Below, piece by piece: positions 16,945-26,126 of a stretch of 57,460 nucleotides of DNA. Numbering within the stretch: the stretch's first letter is position 1; each line of letters starts with the position of its first letter. This DNA comes from an uncultured Coriobacteriaceae bacterium (GTDB lineage Bacteria > Actinomycetota > Coriobacteriia > Coriobacteriales > Atopobiaceae), in NCBI GenBank assembly GCA_902778135.1, contig CACYWP010000020.1, forward strand, positions 1 to 57,460, read 5' to 3'. The position numbers and the translations under genes were made by a program. The notes under the pieces are model-generated. The model had not been told where the DNA came from. It made no database searches and saw only the letters and a list, made by a program, of their open reading frames with translations.

Positions 16945-18639
16945 CTAGCCCAAGGTGACGTACGCCTCGTAGGGCTGCAGCTTGCCGGGCAGGTGCTGGG
17001 GGTAGTTGCCGACGAGCGGCGTGCCGGGCCGCTCGTCCCAGAGGTCGCAGTCGACCGTCTCGCTGGTCCAGTTGCAGGCGACCGTGATGGCCTGGCCATC
17101 CAGCTCGCGCCGGTAGGCCCAGATGGCCTCGGAGTCCTCCAGCAGGGGCTGGTAGGTCCCGTACACGATGATGGGCATCGAATGGCGCAGCTCGATGAGC
17201 CTGCGGTAGAACGAGAAGACCGAGTCGGGGTCGTCGACCTGCGAGGCGGCGTTGATCTCCTGGTAGTTGGGGTTGACGTCAATCCACGGCTCCGCGTCGG
17301 AGAAGCCCGCGAAGGCGGAGTCGTCCCACTGCATCGGCGTGCGGCAGTTGTCGCGCGCCACGTTGTCGAAGGCGGCCAGCATCTGCTCGTGCGTGCAGAT
17401 GCCCTGCTCCTCGACGGCCTGGCGATAGATGCCCAGCTCCTCGACGTCGCGGCACTGGTCTAGGCTGGTGAAGTGCATGTTGGTCATGCCCAGCTCCTCG
17501 CCCTGCAGGATGTAGGGGGTGCCCTTCATCAGGTGCAGGCAGCAGGCAAGCATCTTGGCGCTGACCTCGCGCCATTCGGGCGAGTCGTTGCCGAAGCGCG
17601 ACACGGCACGCGGTTGGTCGTGGTTGTTCCAGAAGAGGCTGTTCCACGAGTAGCCCTCGAGGCCCAGCTGCCACTTGTTGAGCAGTGCGCGCACCTTGGG
17701 CATCTGGGGCTTGTTGACGCCCCACTTGCCGATATAGGCACCCGCCGTGGTCTTCCATGCGCTCACGTGCTCGAACTGGAAGATCATGTCGAGCTCGGTG
17801 CCCTCTGCGTTGGCGTACTTCCGGGCCTCCTCGAGGGTGACGCCCTGAGCCTCTCCCACCGTCATGATGTCGTAGCGGCTGAGCACCTTCTCGTTCATCT
17901 CCTGGACGAACTCGTGCACGCGCGGGCCGTTCGTGACGTACGGGCCATACTCGCCAAAGCCGTTCTTCTTGGGCTTGCCGTCGGGGAAGCGCTGGTCCTT
18001 GCTGATCATCGAGATGACGTCGAAGCGGAATCCGTCGACGCCGCGGTCGCACCACCAGCTCATGAGGTCGCAGACCTCCTGGCGCACGCTTGGGCTCTCC
18101 CAGTTGAGGTCGGGCTGCTTGACGGAGAAGCAATGCAGGTACCACTGGTCGGTGAGCTCGTCATACTGCCAGGCAGAGCCCGAGAAGGTGCTCTCCCAGT
18201 TGTTGGGCGGCAGCTTGGTGCCGTCCTCGGCCACCTTGCCGTCCTTCCACACGTAGTAGTCGCGGTAGGGGTTGTCGCGGCTCTTGCGGCTCTCCTTGAA
18301 CCACCAGTGCTCGTCGGAGGTGTGGTTGGCAACGAGGTCCATGATGACCTTGATGCCCAGGCCATGAGCCGTCTCGAGCATCTTGTCAAAGTCTTCGAGG
18401 TTGCCATACTGCGGGTCGATGACACGATAGTCGGCGATGTCGTATCCGTTGTCGTCCATGGGGCTCAGGTACACCGGGCTCAGCCAGATGACGTCGATGC
18501 CCAGCTTGGCGAGATAGGGCAGGCGCTCCGTCATGCCGCGCAGGTCGCCGATGCCATCGCTGTTGCTGTCCTGGAAGCTCTGCGGATAGACCTGGTAGCA
18601 GACTACTTCCTTCCACCAGGCATGCTTCTCTTCGCTCAT
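16945..18639 (-). CDS. GH13 oligo-1,6-glucosidase / alpha-glucosidase
   Basis: A 564-residue GH13_31 enzyme with N-terminal WWKEVVCYQVYPQSFQDS, catalytic D207 (GFRFDVIS), E263 (MTVGEAQGV) and D341 (NHDQPR). The VGEAxGV motif and QFEHV are those of oligo-1,6-glucosidases and alpha-glucosidases, not of TreC. It probably hydrolyses isomaltose-type or sucrose-type oligosaccharides in the cytosol to glucose. I start at MSEEKHAWW, which has an AAGGGA site, rather than the ATG 8 codons upstream. It lies between two TreC-like genes on the same strand. Confidence 0.92.
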   Translation of the reverse strand: MSEEKHAWWKEVVCYQVYPQSFQDSNSDGIGDLRGMTERLPYLAKLGIDVIWLSPVYLSPMDDNGYDIADYRVIDPQYGNLEDFDKMLETAHGLGIKVIMDLVANHTSDEHWWFKESRKSRDNPYRDYYVWKDGKVAEDGTKLPPNNWESTFSGSAWQYDELTDQWYLHCFSVKQPDLNWESPSVRQEVCDLMSWWCDRGVDGFRFDVISMISKDQRFPDGKPKKNGFGEYGPYVTNGPRVHEFVQEMNEKVLSRYDIMTVGEAQGVTLEEARKYANAEGTELDMIFQFEHVSAWKTTAGAYIGKWGVNKPQMPKVRALLNKWQLGLEGYSWNSLFWNNHDQPRAVSRFGNDSPEWREVSAKMLACCLHLMKGTPYILQGEELGMTNMHFTSLDQCRDVEELGIYRQAVEEQGICTHEQMLAAFDNVARDNCRTPMQWDDSAFAGFSDAEPWIDVNPNYQEINAASQVDDPDSVFSFYRRLIELRHSMPIIVYGTYQPLLEDSEAIWAYRRELDGQAITVACNWTSETVDCDLWDERPGTPLVGNYPQHLPGKLQPYEAYVTLG

Positions 18640-18821
18640 GTTCGTCCCTTCGGTCTCATGCATGACTGAATGCTCGTATGGTCTCTGGTGCTGGCCCCTG
18701 CCGTCGACGCGTCCTCGACTGTTCGGATGGACCAGAGCCTCCAGAGATGGCGTGCGGGGATGGGGTCGCCGGGCAGACCAGGGGCCTGCCCGGCAGGGAA
18801 AGGGAAGGGGCCTCGGTCAGG

Positions 18822-20480
18822 CTAGCGCCAGATGCGGGCGGTGCCCTCCCAAGGTCGCAGAATGGCAGTCTCGGCGGGCTCGTCGTAGTTGCTCACGAAG
18901 ACCTCGCCGCCCTCGAGCTCGAGCGCAGGCTGCTCGTCGCCCGAGAAGTTGCACTGCACGACGATGCGCTCGTCACCGAGCGTGCGCTCGTAGGCGATGA
19001 CCTTCTCGGCGGGGGACTCGAGGAAGCGCACGTCGCCAGCCTGGATGATCTCGCTCTCCTTGCGTAGGGCCACAAGGCTCTTGTAGAAGGTAAAGACGGA
19101 GTTGGGGTCGCTGGCCTCCGCCTTGGCGTTGAGCCACGAATAGTTGTTGCCCACGCCGATCCACGGTTCGCCAGTGGTGAAGCCGGCGTTTGCGCTGTCA
19201 TCCCACTGCACGGGGGTGCGCCCGTTGTCGCGGGACTTGTAGGCGATGATCTCGAAGGCCTCGGGCTCGCTGAGGCCCTGCTCGTCCTGCATGATGTGGT
19301 AGTAGTTGATGCTCTCCACGTCGCGGTACTGGTCGATGCTGGTGAAGCCGGGGTTGGTCATGCCCAGCTCCTCGCCCTGGTAGATGTAGGGCGTGCCGCG
19401 CATGAGGAAGGTGCAGATGGGGAGCATCTTTGCCGAGCGGTTGAGCAGCTCGGGCGTGGAGTCGTCGCCGAAGCGCGTGGAGGGGCGCGGCTGGTCGTGG
19501 CAGGTCCAGAACACGGCGTTCCAGCCGCCGGCCTCGGTCATGCGCTCCTGCCAGCCGGCAAAGGTGTCGCGTAGCATCGGGACGTTGGCCTTGGCCTTTG
19601 CCCAACGGTTACCGTTGACGTTGTCGACGCGGAAGTGATGGAACGAGAAGGCCATCGCCAGCTCGTGGTTCTCGGGCTTGGTGTACTCGATGCAGTGCTC
19701 GATGGTGGTGGAGCTCATCTCGCCGACGGTCATGAGGTTGTCGATGCCGCCCTGGGCCACCAGCTCGCGCAGGTACTCGTCCACGTGCGTGCCGTCCGTG
19801 TAGAAGCGGCGGCCGTCGCCCTCGAAGTCGTCCTCGAAGGTCTCGGGCTTGGAGATGTTGTTGACCACGTCAAAGCGGAATCCCCTGACGCCCTTCTCGC
19901 GCCAGAAGCGCAGGACGTCGGCAAGCTCCTCGCGGACCTCGGGGTTGCGCCAGTTGAGGTCGGGCTGACTCACGTCGTAGAGGTGCAGGTACCACTTGCC
20001 CATCTCGGGCGACCACTCCCAGGCGTTGCCGCCGAACTTGCTGTCCCAGTTGGTGGGCTCCTTGTCGGGCGTACCGTCCTGCAGCAGGTAGTAGGCCTGG
20101 TACTTGGGGTCTCCGGCGAGCGCCTTCTGGAACCACTCGTGCTGGTCGGAGGTGTGGTTGAAGACCATGTCGAGCATGAGGCCGATGCCGCGTGCGTCTG
20201 CCTCGCGCACCAGCTCGTCGAAGTCGTCCATCGTGCCGAAGACCGGATCGATGTTGCGATAGTCGGCCACGTCGTAGCCACCATCCTTGAGGGGGCTGAC
20301 GAAGAAGGGGGTGATCCAGAGATAGTCGACGCCCAGGTCTGCCAGGTAGTCCAAGCGGGCGGTGATGCCGGGCAGGTCGCCTACGCCGTCTCCGTTGGAG
20401 TCGTTGAACGAACGGATGTAGATCTCGTAAGCCACTTTGCTGCCCAGTTCGTGGGCGCGAAGGTTGCTGCCAATTGCCAT
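18822..20480 (-). CDS. treC: GH13 trehalose-6-phosphate hydrolase (paralogue 1)
   Basis: A 552-residue GH13 protein directly downstream of the EIIBC permease, the normal place of treC. Catalytic D204 (GFRFDVVN), E254 (TVGEMSSTT) and D329 (CHDQPR) are intact. TVGEMSSTT and FSFHH are TreA/TreC signatures. It would cleave imported trehalose 6-phosphate into glucose and glucose 6-phosphate. One oddity is Cys in place of the usual Asn before the catalytic HD (TCHDQ instead of SNHDQ). A GAAAGGA site precedes the ATG. Confidence 0.9.
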   Translation of the reverse strand: MAIGSNLRAHELGSKVAYEIYIRSFNDSNGDGVGDLPGITARLDYLADLGVDYLWITPFFVSPLKDGGYDVADYRNIDPVFGTMDDFDELVREADARGIGLMLDMVFNHTSDQHEWFQKALAGDPKYQAYYLLQDGTPDKEPTNWDSKFGGNAWEWSPEMGKWYLHLYDVSQPDLNWRNPEVREELADVLRFWREKGVRGFRFDVVNNISKPETFEDDFEGDGRRFYTDGTHVDEYLRELVAQGGIDNLMTVGEMSSTTIEHCIEYTKPENHELAMAFSFHHFRVDNVNGNRWAKAKANVPMLRDTFAGWQERMTEAGGWNAVFWTCHDQPRPSTRFGDDSTPELLNRSAKMLPICTFLMRGTPYIYQGEELGMTNPGFTSIDQYRDVESINYYHIMQDEQGLSEPEAFEIIAYKSRDNGRTPVQWDDSANAGFTTGEPWIGVGNNYSWLNAKAEASDPNSVFTFYKSLVALRKESEIIQAGDVRFLESPAEKVIAYERTLGDERIVVQCNFSGDEQPALELEGGEVFVSNYDEPAETAILRPWEGTARIWR

Positions 20481-20535
20481 GCCAACCGTCCTTTCATCAA
20501 GCTTTTGAGCATGTCGGAAACGCTTCTGTTAGCAA

Positions 20536-20567
20536 AGAGGGGTGACCACGATGATGGTCACCCCTCT
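20536..20567 (-). terminator. Intra-operon hairpin between EIIBC and treC
   Basis: A perfect 13-bp stem with a 6-nt loop lies 33 bases after the EIIBC stop, with CTTTG after the stem on the minus strand. It probably attenuates transcription so that the permease and hydrolase are made in different amounts. Confidence 0.6.
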
Positions 20568-20599
20568 GGGTCAGTGCTATGGGGTGATGCAGACGTTCG

Positions 20600-22060
20600 T
20601 TACTTGAGCGAAGCCGCAACAGCCTGGGCCTGCTTGTCGATGCCCTTGCGCTTGCCCATGATGTAGGTGAGCACGAAGGGGACGACGATGGCGACGGCCA
20701 TGCACAGCAGGTAGGGAAGCATGGACTTGGGCTGCATGGCCAGGATGCCGGGCAGGCCACCGACGCCGATGGCGTTGGCGGTGCAGCTGAAGAGGCAGGA
20801 CAGGAAGCCGGCGCAGGCGGAACCGGTCATGGCGCAGACGAAGGGGAACATGTACTTGAGGTTGACGCCGAAGATGGCGGGCTCGGTGACACCCAGGTAG
20901 CAGGAGATGCAAGCGGGGATGTTGACCTGCTCGGCATCCTCGTCGCCCTTCTGCAGCACGATCATGGCGAGGACGGCGGAGCCCTGGGCGATGTTGGACA
21001 GGGCGATCATGGGCCACAGCATCGTTCCGCCGTAGTCGGCGATGAGCTGCAGGTCGATGGCGTTGGTCATGTGGTGCAGGCCGGTGATGACGAGCGGGGC
21101 GTAGACGCCGCCGAAGATGGCGCCGAAGAGCACGCGGGCGCTGCCGGTGATGCCGGCGTTGACCACGGTGGAGACGGCGGAGCCGAGGGCCCAGCCGATG
21201 GGGCCGAGCACGAAGTGAGCGGCGATGACGCCCAGCAGGATGGAGCAGAAGGGCACGACAATCATCTGGACGATGGACGGGGTGATCTTCTTGAAGAAGC
21301 GCTCAAGGTAGTTGAAGGTGATGGCGGCCAGGATTGCGGGGATGACCTGCGCCTGGTAGCCGACCATGTGGACCTGCGCGAAGCCGAAGTTCCAGCTGTA
21401 CTGCTCCCAAGTCTCCGCGGTGGCGCCAGCGACGGCGTAGGCGTTGAGCAGCTGGCTCGACACGAGCGTGAGGCCCATGACGATGCCGAGCATCTCGGTG
21501 CCGCCCATCTTGCGGGTGACCGACCAGCAGATGCCCACGGGAATGCCGAGGTGGAAGACGGCCTCGCCGATGAGCCACAGGAAGTGGTTGACGCCGCTCC
21601 AGAACACGGACATGGAGGCGAGGGTGGCGTTGCCGTCGGGCCCGAAGTAGGGCATGTCGCCCAGGACGTTGCGGAAGCCGAGGATCAGGCCGCCGGTGAT
21701 GATGGCCGGGATGAGTGGCGCGAAGACCTCTGCGATGGCGCCCATCAGGCGCTGCAGCGGGTTGCCCTGCTTGGCGGCGATGGCCTTCGCCTCGTCCTTG
21801 GAGACGCCGGTGATGCCGGAGATGGCCACGAACTCGTCGTAGAAGTCACCGATCTCGTTGCCGATGATGACCTGGAACTGGCCGGCCTGCGTGAAGCTGC
21901 CCTTGGTGGACTTGAGCGCCTCGATGGCAGGTACGTCGGCAATGCTGGGATCGACCAGCGTAAAGCGCATACGCGTGACGCAGTGCGTGAGTGCCGCAAT
22001 GTTCTCGGGGCCACCCACGAGGCGCAGCATCTCGCGCGCGTCGTGCTCGAACTTACCCAT
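20600..22060 (-). CDS. treB: PTS trehalose/sucrose-family EIIBC permease
   Basis: A 486-residue glucose-glucoside family PTS permease with an EIIB domain (phospho-Cys C27 in ALTHCVTRMRFTL) followed from about residue 110 by a ten-helix EIIC domain including GVNLKYMFPF and GVTEPAIFG. No EIIA is fused, as in TreB, so it borrows a soluble EIIA. The neighbouring TreC-like enzymes and the GntR regulator point to trehalose; sucrose or another alpha-glucoside is the alternative. A GGAGG site precedes the ATG at 22060; the longer frame upstream lies in the divergent promoter region. Confidence 0.9.
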   Translation of the reverse strand: MGKFEHDAREMLRLVGGPENIAALTHCVTRMRFTLVDPSIADVPAIEALKSTKGSFTQAGQFQVIIGNEIGDFYDEFVAISGITGVSKDEAKAIAAKQGNPLQRLMGAIAEVFAPLIPAIITGGLILGFRNVLGDMPYFGPDGNATLASMSVFWSGVNHFLWLIGEAVFHLGIPVGICWSVTRKMGGTEMLGIVMGLTLVSSQLLNAYAVAGATAETWEQYSWNFGFAQVHMVGYQAQVIPAILAAITFNYLERFFKKITPSIVQMIVVPFCSILLGVIAAHFVLGPIGWALGSAVSTVVNAGITGSARVLFGAIFGGVYAPLVITGLHHMTNAIDLQLIADYGGTMLWPMIALSNIAQGSAVLAMIVLQKGDEDAEQVNIPACISCYLGVTEPAIFGVNLKYMFPFVCAMTGSACAGFLSCLFSCTANAIGVGGLPGILAMQPKSMLPYLLCMAVAIVVPFVLTYIMGKRKGIDKQAQAVAASLK

Positions 22061-22078
22061 TCCGTGCCTCCTATCTCT

Positions 22079-22091
22079 ATTACCCGGTAAT
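22079..22091. promoter_or_regulatory. Palindrome in the treB-treR intergenic region
   Basis: ATTACC-N-GGTAAT lies about 19 bases before the treB start, in the right place to be bound by the divergent GntR regulator. Binding is inferred from position only. Confidence 0.45.
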
Positions 22092-22248
22092 AAGGCAGCC
22101 AATTTGAAAAATGCACTTTTAGCTGGCCTTTGTTGTTTCCAGAATACGCATGCCAGATTGGCCACACAACTGCAAGTTATCTGAATAAGCAGGTCAGACA
22201 GGGTGTTGTATAGTCTAGTCAGCCATAGTTCTCGGAAGGGTCGCTCTC

Positions 22249-22968
22249 GTGAAAACAATCTATTTTGATATTTATGAAAACCTTCGCGACCGCATCGAAG
22301 CGGGTGAGTTTGCATATCAGTCGCTGATTCCCTCCGAGACAATGCTGGCGAGGGAGTATCAGTGCTCTCACAACACGTTGCGCAAGGCGCTGGAGGTCCT
22401 GAAACTGCATGGCTATGTGCAACCCATCCAAGGCAAGGGGGTTCGCGTCATCTGGCAGCCTGACCGTCAGGCGCGCTTCGTCCTGGGTGACATCGAGAGC
22501 TTCCGTGAGGCTGCCGAGCGCAATGGGATCGAGGCCTCGACCAAGGTCCGCTCGTTCGAGACGATCACGGCGGACGATGCAGTGGCGTCACTGACGGGAT
22601 TCCGTACGGGTGACCTGCTTTATCACGTCGAACGCATCCGCTTCCTCGACGGGAAGGCGCTCATCTACGACATCAACTACTTCCTTGCCTCGGCGGTTCC
22701 GGGCCTTTCGCCCGCCATCGTGGAGAGCTCCATCTACGACTACCTGGAGGGCGTGCTGGGGGTGCGCATCACCACCAGCAAGCGATCGATAGGCGTGGAG
22801 CATGTCACCAATGCCGACCGTGATGCCCTTGACCTTCTGGACTATACGATGGTTGCCGTGGTGACGAACCATACCTTCAACGACGACGGCATCATGTTCG
22901 AGACGACGTTCTCGAGGCATCGCCCTGACTACTTCACCTTCCACGACACGGCGGTGCGTGGGTACTAG
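22249..22968 (+). CDS. treR: GntR-family regulator (HutC/TreR type)
   Basis: A 239-residue repressor starting at GTG (GGAAGGG site). The N-terminal winged helix-turn-helix (YENLRDRIEAGEF, then IPSETMLAREYQCSHNTLRKALEVL and GYVQPIQGKGVRV) is followed by a UTRA effector domain from about residue 85 (FREAAERNGIE to the C-terminal FETTFSRHRPDYFTF). It is divergent from the treB-treC operon and so likely responds to trehalose 6-phosphate or another imported sugar phosphate, as in Bacillus TreR. TATAGT at 22209-22214 may be its -10 box. Confidence 0.9.
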   Translation: MKTIYFDIYENLRDRIEAGEFAYQSLIPSETMLAREYQCSHNTLRKALEVLKLHGYVQPIQGKGVRVIWQPDRQARFVLGDIESFREAAERNGIEASTKVRSFETITADDAVASLTGFRTGDLLYHVERIRFLDGKALIYDINYFLASAVPGLSPAIVESSIYDYLEGVLGVRITTSKRSIGVEHVTNADRDALDLLDYTMVAVVTNHTFNDDGIMFETTFSRHRPDYFTFHDTAVRGY

Positions 22969-23061
22969 GTGCCGTGCGAGGTGCCCGAAGCGGCTTGTTT
23001 GCGTTTTGAGACGAGGGTTGGGGCTGGCGAAGGCGCCAGCGAAGCCGTGCGCATGCGTCTT

Positions 23062-23191
23062 GTGGACGAAGTTGCGGATATGCGTGGTTTTTAGCGAGTT
23101 GCCCGAGTAGTCACCTACCAAAACCGAGGTCGCGCTTCGTGACTACTCTGGCAATCGCATTCCAATCGCGCATATCCGCAACTTCGTCCAC
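23062..23191. repeat. Long imperfect inverted repeat (about 130 bp)
   Basis: Perfect 23-bp outer arms (23062-23084 and 23169-23191) enclose a second inverted pair (GAGTAGTCAC at about 23103-23112 and GTGACTACTC at about 23140-23149, embedded in longer near-matches). The whole folds as one long interrupted hairpin. It lies between treR and the convergent nitrilase gene. It looks like a non-coding palindromic element (MITE- or REP-like); it could also help terminate transcription. Confidence 0.7.
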
Positions 23192-23266
23192 GCGGGCCCT
23201 CCAATCCCGCCGTCTTCGGGCTTCAGGGGACGTACGGGCGGGTTGCGAGCCTCGGATACCGTACGT

Positions 23267-24055
23267 TCAGTACAGATCGGGACGCCGATGGGCCAGCAGC
23301 GGCATCGCCTCGCGGGCGGACGCCGCCTCCTGAGTCTCGATGGACGTGACGAGCAGCGCCTCTCCCGTGACCTTGGGCGTGAGGATGCGGCCGAGGGGGT
23401 CCGCGACCAGGCTGTCCTCCACGAAGTTCCCTCCCGCGTGACAGATGCCTGCCACGAAGAGCTCGTTCTCGATGGCGCGCGCCTGCAGGAGCGTCTGCCA
23501 GTGCTCCCGCTTGTGGGGACCGTCGTACCAGCAGGCGGGATAGATCAGCAGGTCGCAACCGGCCAGCGCCTCGGCCCTCGCCAACTCCGGGAAGCGCAGG
23601 TCGTAGCATATGCCCAGCCCCAGCCTGCCGAAGGGGGTATTTATGGGACGAAAGAGCGCGTTACCCGCCGAGGTGCGCCTCGACTCGAGGACGCCATGGG
23701 CATCATAGAGGTGGCACTTGCGATAGCTTCCCCGTACGGTGCCGGTATCGTCGATGACCAGGGCCGTGTTGAACGGCGGGTTTCCCACCGGGTTGGCCTC
23801 GAACATCGTCGCGACGAGCCAGAGGCCGTGACGCGCGGCGATGTCGCAGAGCGTCGAGGCAAAGGGGCCGTCTAGTGGCTCGGCCAGCTCGCGCAGCTCC
23901 GTGGAGCTCAGGTGGCGCGGGCACATCAGGTCTTCGGGAAAGGCCAGCAGATCTGCTCCTGCAGCCTGTGCCTCGGTGGCATACCCCTCGACCTGGGCGA
24001 GGACGTCCCCGTCTGTCGGATAGCCACTCTGGACGAGTGCGAGCGTGACCTGCAT
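23267..24055 (-). CDS. Carbon-nitrogen hydrolase (nitrilase superfamily)
   Basis: A 262-residue amidohydrolase with the Glu-Lys-Cys triad E41 (FPEDL), K113 (YRKCHLYD) and C150 (GICYDLRFPE). The pattern is that of the Nit/omega-amidase branch, which hydrolyses small amides such as deaminated glutathione or alpha-ketoglutaramate in the cytosol. The substrate cannot be fixed from sequence. The ATG at 24055 is chosen as the conserved start MQVTLALVQS; the ORF extends 21 codons further without support. Confidence 0.9.
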   Translation of the reverse strand: MQVTLALVQSGYPTDGDVLAQVEGYATEAQAAGADLLAFPEDLMCPRHLSSTELRELAEPLDGPFASTLCDIAARHGLWLVATMFEANPVGNPPFNTALVIDDTGTVRGSYRKCHLYDAHGVLESRRTSAGNALFRPINTPFGRLGLGICYDLRFPELARAEALAGCDLLIYPACWYDGPHKREHWQTLLQARAIENELFVAGICHAGGNFVEDSLVADPLGRILTPKVTGEALLVTSIETQEAASAREAMPLLAHRRPDLY

Positions 24056-24196
24056 GGAAGCCTCCCGGTAGTCCTGTCGCTTGGTGCCATGGTAGCGTAC
24101 GGACCCGTCATGCCACACTGCCGGTGGCCGGCTGGCCGCACGTTCCTCGCCAAACCCCTAAACTGAAGGGGCATGCAGACGACCGAGGGGGTTGTG

Positions 24197-25339
24197 ATGA
24201 AGATTCGTGGGGCGAACCTGGGCAACTGGCTGGCGCTGGAGAAGTGGATGGGGGCATCCCCACTCTCTACGGCAGAGAGCGAGGACGACCGCGGCCTGAT
24301 CGACGAGTTCGACCCAGAGCAGCTCGCGGCGGCGCTCGAGCACCATCGTGCGACCCACATCACCGAGTTCGACTTCGTCTGGATGGCCCAGTCCGGCATT
24401 GACCTGGTGCGCATCCCCGTTCCGTACTACCTCTTTGGTACCGAGCACCACAGCGCTTGCGTCGAGCATCTCGACCATGCCTTCGAGTGGGCGGAGCGCT
24501 GGGGCATCAAGGTCCTCGTCGACCTGCACACGGTGCCTCTGTCACAGAACGCCTTCGACAACGGGGGCTACATGGGCCTCTGCGCCTGGGCGCAGGATCC
24601 GGCGCGCATCGAGGGAACCATTGGCCTCTTGGAGCGGATCGCCCGACGCTACGCGGGCAATCCCGCGCTCTGGGGCATCGAGGCGCTCAACGAGCCGGCG
24701 AACCAGTTCATGCTCGACATGAACCTGGCAAACTACGGCAAGGACTATCCCGACCGCGTCGCCCGTTCGCAGGTCATTCCGCGCGAGGTCCTGCTGGACT
24801 TCTACGAGCGCGTGTACGACCGGGTGCGTCCCATCGTGGGACCCGAGGTCGCGCTCGTCTTCCATGACCAGTTCGAGCTGGACACCTGGGACGACCTGCT
24901 GCCCGCCGACCGCTACGAGAACGTCGTCATCGACACTCACCAGTACCTGGTCTTCCAGGAGCATGGGTTCGAGAGCTTCGATGCGTCCGAGTACCTGGCC
25001 AGGGTCGCGGAGCTTGCCGATCGGGTGGCTCGTGCGGCCCGGCACCATCAGGTGCTGGTGGGGGAGTGGTGCCTGGGCAACCACAGCCCGCTGACGAAGC
25101 AGATGGATGACGACGAGCTGCGCTCGTTCTATCGCACGTTGGCCGATGCCCAGCTCGACGCGTGGGACCAGGGAATCGGCGGCTGCTGCTGGAGCTATCG
25201 CGTGGACGATCCCGAACATGCCGACTGGGACTTGCGCACCTGCGTCGCGAAGGGCTGGCTGGACGTGCGCCACGGTCTGCCCCAGGACGGTGCCGGTGGA
25301 GACGATCTGCTGGCAAGCCTCGCCTCGCTGCTGCAGTAG
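24197..25339 (+). CDS. GH5-type glycoside hydrolase, exo-beta-1,3-glucanase-like
   Basis: A 380-residue clan GH-A (beta/alpha)8 enzyme. The start GANLGNWLALEKWM, acid/base E166 in EALNEPAN, DTHQY, and nucleophile E290 in VLVGEWCLG fit GH5 exo-1,3-beta-glucanases and related beta-glucosidases. There is no signal peptide, so it acts on imported oligosaccharides. I prefer the ATG at 24197 (GAGGGGG site, 5 bases away); an upstream ATG at 24173 is possible. The phosphatase gene follows after 43 bases. Confidence 0.86.
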   Translation: MKIRGANLGNWLALEKWMGASPLSTAESEDDRGLIDEFDPEQLAAALEHHRATHITEFDFVWMAQSGIDLVRIPVPYYLFGTEHHSACVEHLDHAFEWAERWGIKVLVDLHTVPLSQNAFDNGGYMGLCAWAQDPARIEGTIGLLERIARRYAGNPALWGIEALNEPANQFMLDMNLANYGKDYPDRVARSQVIPREVLLDFYERVYDRVRPIVGPEVALVFHDQFELDTWDDLLPADRYENVVIDTHQYLVFQEHGFESFDASEYLARVAELADRVARAARHHQVLVGEWCLGNHSPLTKQMDDDELRSFYRTLADAQLDAWDQGIGGCCWSYRVDDPEHADWDLRTCVAKGWLDVRHGLPQDGAGGDDLLASLASLLQ

Positions 25340-25382
25340 CCTGCATGACCCGACCACAGAGACGCCGACGAGGAGCACAGCC

Positions 25383-26126
25383 ATGACTCAGCCATGCGAA
25401 CTGGATTGGAACCGTCTGCCCCTGGAGGGGGCCAGCAACGTGCGCGACCTGGGCGGATACCCCACTGCCGGAGGTGGGATGACCCGCTACCACCGGTTCC
25501 TGCGCAGCGACTGGCTCGTGGGGCTGACCGAGGGGGACTGCGCCTTCCTGCGGGGCTATGGCGTGGTGGCCGTCATCGACCTGCGCGACCCCCGCGAGGT
25601 GGAGGGCGAGCCCGACCGCCCGATTGGGCCTGACGTGCGCAGCGCCAACTACCCCCTGCTACAGCTGGACATCTCCAACGACGAGATGATGCGGATGATC
25701 TACGAGGACTATCGTCCCAGCTTCAGTCAGCTCTACGACATGATCCTCGCCTCGCGCGACGGCATCGCCAACTGCTTCCGGTTCATCGCCGAGGCGCCCG
25801 AGGGCTGCATTCTGTTCCACTGCATGGCCGGCAAGGACCGTACGGGCATCCTCGCGATGCTGCTGATGGCCCTGGCGGGTTGCGACAAGTGGGACTGCGT
25901 CTCCAGCTATGTGCAGAGCCAGCTGCACATGATGCGCAACGACGGCTACGCGGCGGACTTCGAGCGTCAGGAAGGGCTGGAGCGCGAGAACTTCTGCGCG
26001 TCGCCCGCGTACGCGATCGAGCATGCGTGGGACGTGGTCGAGACGGCGGGCGGCGTGGTCGCCTTCCTGCACGGTTGCGGCATCGACTACGAGACCATCG
26101 AGGCGGTGAAGGCGCGCCTCGTCTAG
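25383..26126 (+). CDS. Tyrosine/dual-specificity protein phosphatase (LipA/IphP-like)
   Basis: A 247-residue phosphatase. The P-loop CX5R is C147 to R153 in FHCMAGKDRTG, and the family start NVRDLGGYPT (19-28) and IDLRDPREVEGEPD are typical of bacterial Y_phosphatase3 proteins that act on phosphotyrosine and sometimes phosphoinositides. No signal peptide is seen. Its stop codon overlaps the stop of the convergent GH2 gene (shared CTAG), so no terminator separates the two. Confidence 0.9.
   Translation: MTQPCELDWNRLPLEGASNVRDLGGYPTAGGGMTRYHRFLRSDWLVGLTEGDCAFLRGYGVVAVIDLRDPREVEGEPDRPIGPDVRSANYPLLQLDISNDEMMRMIYEDYRPSFSQLYDMILASRDGIANCFRFIAEAPEGCILFHCMAGKDRTGILAMLLMALAGCDKWDCVSSYVQSQLHMMRNDGYAADFERQEGLERENFCASPAYAIEHAWDVVETAGGVVAFLHGCGIDYETIEAVKARLV

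Noticed and set aside
22061..22342. N-terminal extension of the EIIBC frame
   Set aside because: It runs through the divergent promoter and the treR start; the family start with a GGAGG site is at 22060.
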